Assembly: GCA_006508105.1 (NCBI GenBank)
Contig: QKPP01000161.1
Coordinates: forward strand, 1 to 40,948
DNA from: Myxococcales bacterium FL481
GTDB taxonomy: Bacteria > Myxococcota_A > Polyangia > Nannocystales > Nannocystaceae
Direction: 5' to 3'
Length of the DNA: 40,948 bases
Part shown: piece by piece, positions 27,306 through 34,765 of the stretch
How the letters are laid out: every line of letters begins with the position of its first letter
How positions within the stretch are numbered: the stretch's first letter is position 1
The notes under the pieces: generated by a model
Told to the model about the DNA's origin: nothing
Databases searched by the model: none
What the model saw: the letters and a program-made list of their open reading frames with translations, nothing else
Position numbers and translations under genes: made by a program

Positions 27306-30017
27306 CTGAGGACCAAAACCATTGCTGACCGGTCGCCGACTTGGGACGACTTCACGTTGCCCAGCGGGCTGCGGGTGCTTGTGGAACGCACCCGTTCGGG
27401 TTTCGACGCGAACGCGGACGAGGGGCACGTGTGTGCCATCGAACTGTGGATCTCGTCGGGCACGGCCAGTGAGCGCGCGAGCGAGCACGGTTGCGCGCAC
27501 CTGATCGAGCACATGTTGTTCAAGCCGTGGGGGGCGGACGAGCCCGGTCCACGACCCGATCTGGCGCACGTGATCGAGTCGCTTGGCGGCGATGTGAACG
27601 CGTACACCTCGCACGACGAGACGGTTTTTTATGCCACCTCGCCGGCAGCGGGATGGGCCCAGACGGTTTCAGCGGTGCTGGACGCGGTGTTCAACCGGGA
27701 GTTCGACACTCGGGAGTTCGAACACGAGCGAGACGTGGTGCTCGAAGAGATCAGCCAGTACCAAGACGACCCGTGGTCGCGCGCTTCTCAGCAACTGTGG
27801 ACGCGGATGTTCAGCCCGCACGCGTACGGCCGGCCCGTGCTCGGCACAGCCACCGAGGTGCGGGCGCACAAAGTGGCGGCGTTGCGGGGCTATTATCGCC
27901 GCCACTATCGCCCGGCCAACGCGACGTTGGTGGTTGTCGGACCGATGACGACACGAGCGGTGCGACAGCTTGTCGCAGCGTGGCCGGGTGACGACAGTGC
28001 CGCCACCAGCCGCGCCCGTCGACGGGCCCTCAGCTCTGCGGTGACGACGACGCGCGCTGAGGCAACTCGTGATCACGCTCGACGCATGCGAACGGCGGGT
28101 CGGCGGCGACTCGCCGCAGCCGAGCGCCAAGTCGGCGTATTGCGGGAAGACATCAGTGAGCCGCATGTGCTCGTGGGCTGGCCGACCCCGGCTCTGACCG
28201 ATGACGACTGCGTCCCGCTGGAGCTCGCCGCCGTGATCCTGGGCAGCGGAGACGCCTCGCGCCTAGTGTCCGTGGTGCGGCGAGAGCAGGGGCTGGCGAC
28301 CGAAATCGGAGCGAGTCTGTCGACGTCCCAGCGCGCGAGCGCGCTGATCGTGCACGCTCATGCCGCGATCGAGGGGCTCGATGCCTTGCGCACGGCGATC
28401 GAGGATCAGGTGCGCGATCTGTCAGCGCACGGGCCGACGCCGGAGGAGTTCGCACGAGCGGTGGCGGTGCTCGACAGCACGGCGCTGTATCGCCGCGAGA
28501 CGGCCCAGGGTCGTGCACACGCGCTCGGGTACTTCGCCACTGGTTTCGGCGATCCTTCGGCCGAGGCGGAATTCTCGGCGCAGCTCAACCAGCTGCGACC
28601 CGAAGATGTTCGGCGAGCTTGTGCCCGATACCTCACGGCGGAGCGGGCCTGTTTGGTCGCGAGTCTGCCGAGAAGCGGCGCGTCGTCAGCCCGGGCGGCC
28701 GCGCTGAGACGCGGCTGGAGCAAACCCTCGGCGCCCGTGCGGTCAAGGCGGCGCACGACGCCACGCGGATTCCGTCCCGGGCAACACCCGCTGCAGCTCG
28801 ACTCGGGGCTGCGGGTGATCGGGCGGGCCGACGATCGAGTGCCGCTGGTGGCGGGGTGGCTGGTGTGGCCCGGTGGAACCGCGCGCGAACCCGCGCAGCT
28901 CGCCGGCATCGCCTCGCTGGCGGCCAATCTGTTGCTGCGCGGAACGTCGGGGAGAAGCGGCAACGCACTCGCTCGCGAGCTCGACACGCTCGCCGCCGGC
29001 GTCGAACCGTTTTGCGGGCGCAACTCCCTGGGACTGCAGTTTGAGTGTCGGGCCGGCGACCTTCCCGTCGTGCTGCGTCGGGTGTTCGAGTGCGCGTCGT
29101 CGTCGACGTTTCCGGATCCCGAGGTCGAAGATTGGCGTCGCGCGACGCTGACGGACCTCGCGGCGGAAGCCGACGACTTGGGGCAGGTCGCTCATCGCGA
29201 AATGCTTCGTTTGCTCTATGGGGCTCATCCGTACCATCGAGACTCGCGTGGCCGCGCGGCGACGTTGACCCGCATCACCGCGAGGGACGTGCGCCGCTAC
29301 TGGGACTCGAGCTACGGTCTCGGCCACGCGGTGCTCGGTCTCGCGGGTGACTTCGATCCCATCGCCGTCCCGGATCTGCTCGAACGGCTCACCGGCGCCG
29401 CGTCGAACTCCGCCCCGACTCCCCCGGAGATCGATCCGCCGGTGTTTCCGTCACGAGCCAAGACGCGACGGCTCGACAAAGCTCGCGAGCAAGCCCACGT
29501 GGCCCGAGGCTTTCCTGGGTTGCCGCTGGGGGACGCTGACACGGCGGCACTCGATGTGTTGACCGCGGTGTTGGGGTCGCAAAGCGGCCGGCTCTTCGCT
29601 GCGCTGCGCGAACGCGAGGGGCTGGTGTACCATGTGGGCGTTCACTCCGCCGAGGCGCTCAGCGGGGGGCATGTGGTCGTTTCGGCGGCCACGAGTCAAG
29701 CGACGCTGGACCGGGCGATCGACCGAATCGACGAGGAGCTCGCGCGCGTTTTGGACTCCACTATCAGCCCAGCGGAGCTCGGTCGGGCGCAGCGTTGGCT
29801 CATCGGGCAGCACCACAATGCGCTGCAACGACGCAGTCGGGTGGCGGCGAACCTCGCCTTCTCGTGCCTGTACGATCTCGGGCCGTCGTACTACTTCGAC
29901 TATGCCCGCAAAGTCTCGGGCGTGGATGCCAAACGGGTCGCGGCGGTCGCCGAACGGGTATTCCGAGCCAAGTCGGCCACGGCGATCGTCCGCGATGCGC
30001 ATCACCGACGTGGGTAG
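27306..30017 (+). CDS. M16-family zinc metallopeptidase, two-domain
   Basis: This pitrilysin/processing-peptidase family protein has two homologous halves in one chain. The first half has the inverted zinc motif HLIEH (residues 65-69 with the start used here) and the downstream Glu-rich helix (HERDVVLEEISQYQDDP) that supplies the third ligand. The second half (from about residue 480, HPLQLDSGLRVIGRADD) lacks HxxEH and is the usual inactive partner domain. The first conventional start is TTG 27357, which lacks a ribosome site and cuts into the first strand (LPSGLRVLV). A CTG at 27306 has AGGGGAG at 27293-27299 with 6-nt spacing and gives about 903 residues, so it is preferred. No signal peptide is seen. 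The 296-bp gap from the TPR gene holds no other gene. Confidence 0.88.
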   Translation: MRTKTIADRSPTWDDFTLPSGLRVLVERTRSGFDANADEGHVCAIELWISSGTASERASEHGCAHLIEHMLFKPWGADEPGPRPDLAHVIESLGGDVNAYTSHDETVFYATSPAAGWAQTVSAVLDAVFNREFDTREFEHERDVVLEEISQYQDDPWSRASQQLWTRMFSPHAYGRPVLGTATEVRAHKVAALRGYYRRHYRPANATLVVVGPMTTRAVRQLVAAWPGDDSAATSRARRRALSSAVTTTRAEATRDHARRMRTAGRRRLAAAERQVGVLREDISEPHVLVGWPTPALTDDDCVPLELAAVILGSGDASRLVSVVRREQGLATEIGASLSTSQRASALIVHAHAAIEGLDALRTAIEDQVRDLSAHGPTPEEFARAVAVLDSTALYRRETAQGRAHALGYFATGFGDPSAEAEFSAQLNQLRPEDVRRACARYLTAERACLVASLPRSGASSARAAALRRGWSKPSAPVRSRRRTTPRGFRPGQHPLQLDSGLRVIGRADDRVPLVAGWLVWPGGTAREPAQLAGIASLAANLLLRGTSGRSGNALARELDTLAAGVEPFCGRNSLGLQFECRAGDLPVVLRRVFECASSSTFPDPEVEDWRRATLTDLAAEADDLGQVAHREMLRLLYGAHPYHRDSRGRAATLTRITARDVRRYWDSSYGLGHAVLGLAGDFDPIAVPDLLERLTGAASNSAPTPPEIDPPVFPSRAKTRRLDKAREQAHVARGFPGLPLGDADTAALDVLTAVLGSQSGRLFAALREREGLVYHVGVHSAEALSGGHVVVSAATSQATLDRAIDRIDEELARVLDSTISPAELGRAQRWLIGQHHNALQRRSRVAANLAFSCLYDLGPSYYFDYARKVSGVDAKRVAAVAERVFRAKSATAIVRDAHHRRG

Positions 30018-30170
30018 CCGACGGTGTCGACGAGTTGGTCCTCCGCACGGGTTGGCCCTCCTCCACGGCGCAGCTCGCGTTTCCGCGTCGTCGGGGCGCA
30101 TCGCCGGGTCGTGGGATGCCCGCGGCTGGCTCCGCGCGGTCGAGTCGCGAGTCGGAAGCGCGGTCGGGGT

Positions 30171-30190
30171 GGATCCGGCACGCCGGATTC
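30171..30190. terminator. Hairpin between convergent M16 and CPBP genes
   Basis: GGATCCGG at 30171-30178 pairs with CCGGATTC at 30183-30190 (8 bp, one G-U) around a CACG tetraloop. It abuts the stop codon of the minus-strand CPBP gene and lies about 155 bp after the M16 stop. No U-tract is present. Confidence 0.45.
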
Positions 30191-30940
30191 CTAGCGCAAA
30201 CACAGCACGTAGACGTCGTACAGCGCGTGGGTCCAGGCGGCCACCGCGAATCCGCGAACGCGGTAGACTAGTGCAAAGAAGACCCCCGCGAGCACGCGAT
30301 AAACGAACGCAGCGAACGAGAACGCTTCTCCGGCCGGGCCGATGTGGTGCGCGAGGCTAAACGCCACCGAAGACAGCAACAGCGCGGCAAGCCACGCTTG
30401 TTTGCGCCCAATCAGCCCCGCCAACAACCATGCGAGAACTCCCATGCCGCCCACCCGGAAGACCAGCTCCTCGTGGAGGCCGGCGCCCGCTGAGATCACG
30501 AGGATGTCCACCAGCGCCGTCGACTGGGCGAGGGCCAGCGACGGTGCCACGCCAATGACCCGGTGCATGACGAACACGATCAAGCTGCCCATCGACAGGG
30601 CATAAAACGATGATTCGAGCAGCACCGGGCCGAACGCGCGAGGGCTGAACCGGCCGCGACGGCGTAGCAGCACCAGCACCGCGGCGTAGACGAGCACAAT
30701 GCCCCCGAGCAGCAGCAGGTAGTTTTCCAGGCTGCGAGCGCACAGTTCCACGAGGCCGCGGGTGATGAAATCGACGCCGTTTTGACCGCGGCTGGCCAGA
30801 ATTCCAGCTTGATAGCCGACAAACAGCGGGAACACCAATAGCGCGCTGGTCAGCGGATTGACCCGCCCCGAAAGGTGGTTGGTCAGCGTCCCGGCGGTCG
30901 CTGGCGGCCGCCGCCGCGCGCCAAATCGGTCGTTTGCCAC
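30191..30940 (-). CDS. CPBP-family intramembrane glutamic protease
   Basis: The 249-residue polytopic membrane protein belongs to the CPBP (CAAX/Abi, type II prenyl-endopeptidase-like) family. Catalytic motifs are Glu157-Glu158-x3-Arg162 (EELVFR), His198/His199 in the next helix (FSLAHH), and His238 with Asp242 near the C-terminus (THALYD). At least six hydrophobic segments are visible. Myxosortases, which process MYXO-CTERM tails, belong to this family, and a protein with such a tail is encoded about 13 kb away at 16904-17830. That link is suggestive only. The GTG at 30940 is 18 bp from the first possible crcB start on the opposite strand, so the two share regulatory DNA. Confidence 0.88.
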   Translation of the reverse strand: MANDRFGARRRPPATAGTLTNHLSGRVNPLTSALLVFPLFVGYQAGILASRGQNGVDFITRGLVELCARSLENYLLLLGGIVLVYAAVLVLLRRRGRFSPRAFGPVLLESSFYALSMGSLIVFVMHRVIGVAPSLALAQSTALVDILVISAGAGLHEELVFRVGGMGVLAWLLAGLIGRKQAWLAALLLSSVAFSLAHHIGPAGEAFSFAAFVYRVLAGVFFALVYRVRGFAVAAWTHALYDVYVLCLR

Positions 30941-30958
30941 GCTGGGCGATGGTGCGCT

Positions 30959-31366
30959 ATGAGAGCTTGCGTCGCAAGTTTGATGGCATTTCCTTCACCG
31001 ACAGTGGCGATGGGCGTGTTCTTGGCGGGGGGCTTGGGGGCCGTGTTTCGCTACGGGCTTGCGGCCGTGCTCGACAGCGCCGTCGGCCCTCGGGTGCCCC
31101 AAGCCGGCGTGATGGTTTGCAACGTGGTGGGGTGCCTGGCGATCGGCTTCGTTGCGGTGGCCGTCACCTCGCCGGCCTGGCGCGCGGTCGTGATGGCGGG
31201 GTTGCTCGGCGGGTTGACCACCTACAGCGCGTTCGCGTTGTTCTCGACCCAAGCGTTGCTCGACGGTCGTTGGGTGCAATTCATCGGGCATCTCGGCGCC
31301 CAGCTAGTCAGTGGGGTGGTGGCGGTGGGCGCGGGTGGCTGGTTGGCCCGGCGCATGCTCGGCTAG
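30959..31366 (+). CDS. crcB: CrcB/FluC fluoride channel
   Basis: This is a small inner-membrane fluoride exporter that works as an antiparallel dimer. Family motifs are GGLGAVFRYG in the first helix, the Asn in VCNVVGCLAIG, and the central GGLTTYSAFALFSTQ, where the phenylalanine and threonine residues line the fluoride path. Four hydrophobic helices are visible. The start is uncertain: ATG 30959 (135 residues), 30983 (127) or 31010 (118, closest to the usual CrcB N-terminus). None has a clear ribosome site. The gene is divergent from the CPBP gene with almost no space, so its promoter must lie inside that gene. Confidence 0.93.
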   Translation: MRACVASLMAFPSPTVAMGVFLAGGLGAVFRYGLAAVLDSAVGPRVPQAGVMVCNVVGCLAIGFVAVAVTSPAWRAVVMAGLLGGLTTYSAFALFSTQALLDGRWVQFIGHLGAQLVSGVVAVGAGGWLARRMLG

Positions 31367-31370
31367 CCGT

Positions 31371-31394
31371 GGCCGCGGGCCGGTTGCCCCGCGG
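31371..31394 (+). terminator. Stem-loop after crcB
   Basis: CCGCGGG at 31372-31378 pairs with CCCGCGG at 31387-31393, with a further G-U pair outside and an 8-nt loop, 5 bp after the crcB stop. It is GC-rich and has no U-tract. Confidence 0.4.
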
Positions 31395-31444
31395 TGGCGG
31401 TGAGCGTGGACGGCCCACGGACCGAGGCCGGCTGGTCCACCTGC

Positions 31445-31521
31445 GGTCGGGATCGGCCATCGGTCTGGATCGGCCGTGGGTCGGGCTCGGCCGTCGGTCT
31501 GGATCGGCCGTCGGTCGGGCC
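31445..31521. repeat. 17-bp tandem repeat, four full copies plus a partial
   Basis: Units at 31445-31461, 31462-31478, 31479-31495 and 31496-31512, plus a 9-bp partial, follow the consensus GGTCKGGATCGGCCGTC with one or two changes each. Alternate units carry G or T at position 5, which suggests duplication of a two-unit block. The period is not a multiple of three and the array lies outside recognisable genes. Confidence 0.9.
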
Positions 31522-31859
31522 AGCGGGTTGTGGTGGGCAAGGATGGACGCCGTGTCATCCCACCAATGTCGGATGGGTGGAGGGCGACTGGCGAGCCAGA
31601 CGGCGGCGGTGGCGGCCTGGCACCAGACGGCCACGAGCGCGGCCGCTGGCGTCGAGCAGGACACCGAGCGGATCCTGCCGGGCCTTGCGCGAGCCGGCCG
31701 TCGAGTCCCGCCCGCGCGCCCCCCGAACGACGAACGTCAAAGCTCCAGGCGACGCGACCCCACCAGCCCAGCGAGGCGTTGATTTCGTCAGGCGATGGCC
31801 GACGGCGATGCAGCCAGCCACGCGGTACTTCGGCCTCCGCGCATTTTGCGCCAAGGCGC

Positions 31860-33527
31860 CTAGCGTTTGGCTTTGGGCCTCTTTTTGGCCGCCGACTTCG
31901 CCGTTTTCGTCTTGGTCTTCGCTGCGGCCTTGGCCTTGGTCGACTTCTTCTTGGCCTTCGCGGTGGTGCTCTTCGTGGCTTTCTTGCCGGCTGCGCGTTT
32001 GGAAGTCGCCTGGGTCTTCGATTTGGGCTTGGCCGCTGTCTTGGCTCGCGTCGCGGGCTTCTTGGCCGCCTTCTTGGTGACCTTCTTGGCGGTTTTCTTG
32101 GCCGGCTTGGCGCTGCTTTTGCTCTTGGCCGGCTTGGCTTTCGCGGCCGGCTTGCTGGCCTTCTTGGCCACCTTCTTTTTGTCTTTTGGCTTGCGCGCGC
32201 CCTCGGTCTCGCGGGCCTTCTGCTTCTTCGCTTTTTCCTTGAGCTTGCGGGCTTGTTCGGCGGCTCGGGCCTTTTGGGCCTTGAGCTTGTCTTTCTCGCG
32301 CTGGGCCTTGAGCTTCTCTTTTTCGCGCTGGGCCTTGAGCTTCTCTTTCTCGCGCTGGGCCCTGAGCTTCTCTTTCTCTTTCAGCTTGCGGGCCTGCTCG
32401 GCTTCGCGGGCCTTTTGGGCCTTGAGTTTCTCTTTTTCGCGTTGTGCGGCGAGTCGCTGGCGCTCTTTTTCTCGCTCGAGTTTGAGCTTCTCGCGTTCTT
32501 TTTCTTTGCGCTCGCGCTCGCGGTCGCGTTCTTGGAGGCGACGCTCCTGCTCCGCGGCCCGCTCTTGCGCCTTCTTCTCGCGCTCGGCTTCTATCGCTTC
32601 GCGCCGGGCTTCGCGCTCGCGCTCGCGCTCAGCTGCTTTCTTGGCCTTCTCGGCCTCCCTTTCGGAGCGTTTTCGATCTTGTTCGGCCTTCCGCTCGGCG
32701 ATTTGGGCCTCGCGTTCCGCCTGCTTGCGCTGCCGCTCTTCTTCTTTGGCCTTGCGGGCCGCCTCACGCGCGGCTTCCTTCTCGGCCCGCGCGCGCTCGC
32801 GCTCGGCCTCGCGTTCGCGTCGAGCGGTTTCTTTCTCCTGGCGCTTGCGCTCGCGTTCGGCCTCGCGAGCAGCCCGTTCGGCCTCGCGCCGCGCGGCTTC
32901 CTCGGCCCGCGCGCGCTCGGCTTCGAGTCGTTTCTCCTCCGCGATCCGGCGTTTCTCGGCGTCTTCTTCGGCCTGACGTCGCTCGCGTTCCGCCGCGAGC
33001 TCCTCCGGTGACGGACCTAGTTCCAACTTCAGCAGATTTTGGAGCTCCTCGGCCTCGATGCTCTCACCCGCGAGCTCTTCGTCGGTCGTGCCGCGGCCAT
33101 GGACGAGCACGCGGGTCACATCATCGCGGAACACCAGCTCGGCCTTGTTGTCGCCGAGGACTTCCGCCACGAAACCGACACCGAAGCTCGGGTGCACCAC
33201 GAGCTGATGGATCTCCAGGCGAGCTTTGGGGCTGTAGCGCACGGCATGTGCACGATCGTAGGTCTCGACCCCTTGCCGCCATCCGAGCTTTTTCAGCGCT
33301 TTTCGACGGGAAACTGACACCGGCTCCGCCTCTTCCTCCGCACCGCGCGGTTTTTTGTAAGCATGGACATCGCCGCAAACCGCGCATTGTACGCGTCGCA
33401 TCTCGTCGCCGTAGCTTTCCAAGATGATGTGAGAGGTATCCGCTCGGCACTTGGGGCAATAGGCATCGGCCTCACCCCCGTTGGAGCTTTGATTACCGCC
33501 GAAGTGGCTCTCGAAGATCTGGTCCAT
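31860..33527 (-). CDS. Zinc-ribbon protein with long charged helix and histone-H1-like tail
   Basis: The 555-residue protein has four visible parts. Residues 24-51 form a zinc ribbon (C24-x2-C27 and C48-x2-C51). Residues about 104-145 form a small beta domain with VVHPSFGVGFV and ELVFRDDVTRVLVH, a pattern seen in small SH3-like barrels. Residues about 168-445 are almost wholly Arg/Lys/Glu/Ala with few hydrophobics, consistent with a long single alpha-helix or coiled coil. Residues about 446-555 are Lys/Ala/Thr/Ser/Pro-rich with KKAAKK-type motifs like eukaryotic histone H1 tails. Nucleic-acid or nucleoid binding is inferred from this tail. I know no single family with all four parts. The ATG at 33527 begins just before the ribbon. 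Confidence 0.85.
   Translation of the reverse strand: MDQIFESHFGGNQSSNGGEADAYCPKCRADTSHIILESYGDEMRRVQCAVCGDVHAYKKPRGAEEEAEPVSVSRRKALKKLGWRQGVETYDRAHAVRYSPKARLEIHQLVVHPSFGVGFVAEVLGDNKAELVFRDDVTRVLVHGRGTTDEELAGESIEAEELQNLLKLELGPSPEELAAERERRQAEEDAEKRRIAEEKRLEAERARAEEAARREAERAAREAERERKRQEKETARREREAERERARAEKEAAREAARKAKEEERQRKQAEREAQIAERKAEQDRKRSEREAEKAKKAAEREREREARREAIEAEREKKAQERAAEQERRLQERDRERERKEKEREKLKLEREKERQRLAAQREKEKLKAQKAREAEQARKLKEKEKLRAQREKEKLKAQREKEKLKAQREKDKLKAQKARAAEQARKLKEKAKKQKARETEGARKPKDKKKVAKKASKPAAKAKPAKSKSSAKPAKKTAKKVTKKAAKKPATRAKTAAKPKSKTQATSKRAAGKKATKSTTAKAKKKSTKAKAAAKTKTKTAKSAAKKRPKAKR
32281..32361 (-). repeat. Three 27-bp repeats inside the charged-helix gene
   Basis: Units at 32281-32307, 32308-32334 and 32335-32361 differ at only one or two positions, and a partial fourth follows. 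Each encodes nine residues of the type QREKEKLKA. Near-identity at the DNA level indicates recent in-frame slippage that lengthens the helix by about 13.5 angstroms per unit if it is fully helical. Confidence 0.85.
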
Positions 33528-33690
33528 CGTTCGAAATCCAGCTTAAAACGTTAGCGTCACGTAGCACGCGAAGATCGGGTTTCACAAGGCATAAATTCCA
33601 AAACCGGTTCGGAACCGCCTTGTTGCCGCTCAAAACTGCCGGTTTGAGGGCGATTGCAGAGCAACGAGTATGAGTGTTGAACCGCGAATC

Positions 33691-33727
33691 TGCAAAAACC
33701 GCGGATCTTTCGCGTGTTGCCGCGGTT
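33691..33727 (-). terminator. Rho-independent terminator of the mini-chemoreceptor gene
   Basis: On the minus strand, AACCGCGG and CCGCGGTT (33720-33727 and 33697-33704) form a perfect 8-bp stem around a 15-nt loop, followed directly by a run of T (TTTTTGC). It lies about 95 bp after the stop of the minus-strand gene at 33822. It is the only hairpin in the window with a clear U-tract. The surrounding 294-bp gap is AT-richer than its neighbours, holds no gene, and must include the promoter of the zinc-ribbon gene. Confidence 0.65.
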
Positions 33728-33821
33728 GGAGGCGATCTTCCATCTCGATTGCAAGGGCTGGCCGAGGTTCGCTCGAACCCAGTGAGAAGCTCGGAGATCG
33801 GCTCCGCGAGCGGTTTTGCGG

Positions 33822-34718
33822 CTACCCCCGCGAGCTCAACGTGTCGTTGGCCGCCGCGGCGAGATCGGCCATCGATACGGGATCCGCTGCGGCTTCGAGC
33901 TGCAGGCCCGAGTCCGATAGAGCATCTGCGGGACCCGATGGTTCGACAGAATCCTCCCCAAAACCCTCGAATCCCATCGCTACAGCGAGCTGGCGGACGT
34001 CGTTGCCGGTGTTTTTGGCTTGCCCGGCCAACGCTCCGAGCTCGCGGCACACCACGCGAAAGGCACGTCCGTGCTCGGGTGCTTGGGCGGCGATGATGTT
34101 GCCGTTGAGTGCAAGTAGTTGGAGCCGTCGGGCGATGTCATCGACGAATCGCAGGATCGACTCCATCGCGTCGGCTCGTGCGACAAGATCTGACGTTTGG
34201 TCCTGGAGCCCGGCTCGCGCCGTGGCGGCGAGCAAGTCGAGAAAGATGTGCTCGTCTTGGAAGGCCTCGAGCATGCCCAGGGGCGGCGCGTCCGGTTCCG
34301 TGTTGCTTCCGAAGAGGGGACGACCGGCGACAATGTAGGTGCGCTGGCCGTAGTCCACGCGTCCCTTGTACGCCTCGCGCCGGCGCAAGGCGGCGTCGAC
34401 CAGCGGCGCGGGGGCGGGCGCGTCGAGATCCGGCGCCGTTCCCGCGCCAGAGACCGTCGCCGAGGCCACGCGGTGGCTGCCCAGGTAGACGGTCAGTCCC
34501 AAACCGGTGGCCTCCGCCACGGCCGCGAGCGGGGAACGATCCCGATTGAGCACCAGATCACCGACGCAGAGGTGGTCGCCTCGACGGCTGACCGCGCCTT
34601 GGGCGTGGAGCAGTTGATGCAGCAGATCGGTTGAGGCCGCGGCTCGGTCGTAGGTCCGGCGCGCAACCAGGTCCCATACCGCGTCGAAGACCCGGCGCTC
34701 AGCTTGGCTAAAGTCCAC
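33822..34718 (-). CDS. Soluble Cache-like sensor with a minimal chemoreceptor signalling tip
   Basis: The 298-residue protein has no transmembrane segment or signal peptide. Residues about 30-155 resemble a single Cache-type sensor (GDLVLNRDRSPLAAVAEATG, then GRVDYGQRTYIVAGRPLF). Residues about 193-234 (IARRLQLLALNGNIIAAQ, then PEHGRAFRVVCRELGALAGQ) match the hairpin tip of methyl-accepting chemotaxis proteins, where kinase and coupling protein bind. A full receptor needs a HAMP domain and far longer coiled coils, which are missing. It may couple a cytoplasmic ligand to a Che-like system or act as a decoy. The GTG at 34718 is the only start that includes the first helix. It is divergent from gltX across 47 bp. 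Confidence 0.75.
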   Translation of the reverse strand: MDFSQAERRVFDAVWDLVARRTYDRAAASTDLLHQLLHAQGAVSRRGDHLCVGDLVLNRDRSPLAAVAEATGLGLTVYLGSHRVASATVSGAGTAPDLDAPAPAPLVDAALRRREAYKGRVDYGQRTYIVAGRPLFGSNTEPDAPPLGMLEAFQDEHIFLDLLAATARAGLQDQTSDLVARADAMESILRFVDDIARRLQLLALNGNIIAAQAPEHGRAFRVVCRELGALAGQAKNTGNDVRQLAVAMGFEGFGEDSVEPSGPADALSDSGLQLEAAADPVSMADLAAAANDTLSSRG

Positions 34719-34765
34719 GCACTAGCCAGTGTACGTGCCTTTCGCGCGTGTGGTAGGGGAACGCG

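Larger units (their letters stand above)
31367..31859. other. 493-bp stretch without a convincing gene
   Basis: Between crcB and the zinc-ribbon gene no reading frame has recognisable protein character. Open frames on both strands are Arg/Pro/Thr-rich, as expected of high-GC non-coding DNA. The region holds the crcB stem-loop and a 17-bp tandem repeat, and must also contain the 3' end signals of the minus-strand zinc-ribbon gene. A 99-codon minus-strand frame at 31555-31854 has no family resemblance and is not called. Confidence 0.6.

Noticed and set aside
31555..31854. 99-codon minus-strand frame between crcB and the zinc-ribbon gene
   Set aside because: No family resemblance, no good ribosome site, and a composition like the other non-coding frames here. 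A transposase fragment was considered, but no motif supports it.
31476..33011. Plus-strand 511-residue Leu/Phe/Gly-rich reading frame, and a 369-residue frame in another phase over the same region
   Set aside because: They mirror the Arg/Lys/Glu-rich minus-strand gene; the low complexity gives open antisense frames. The minus-strand protein has a zinc ribbon and a coherent domain order.
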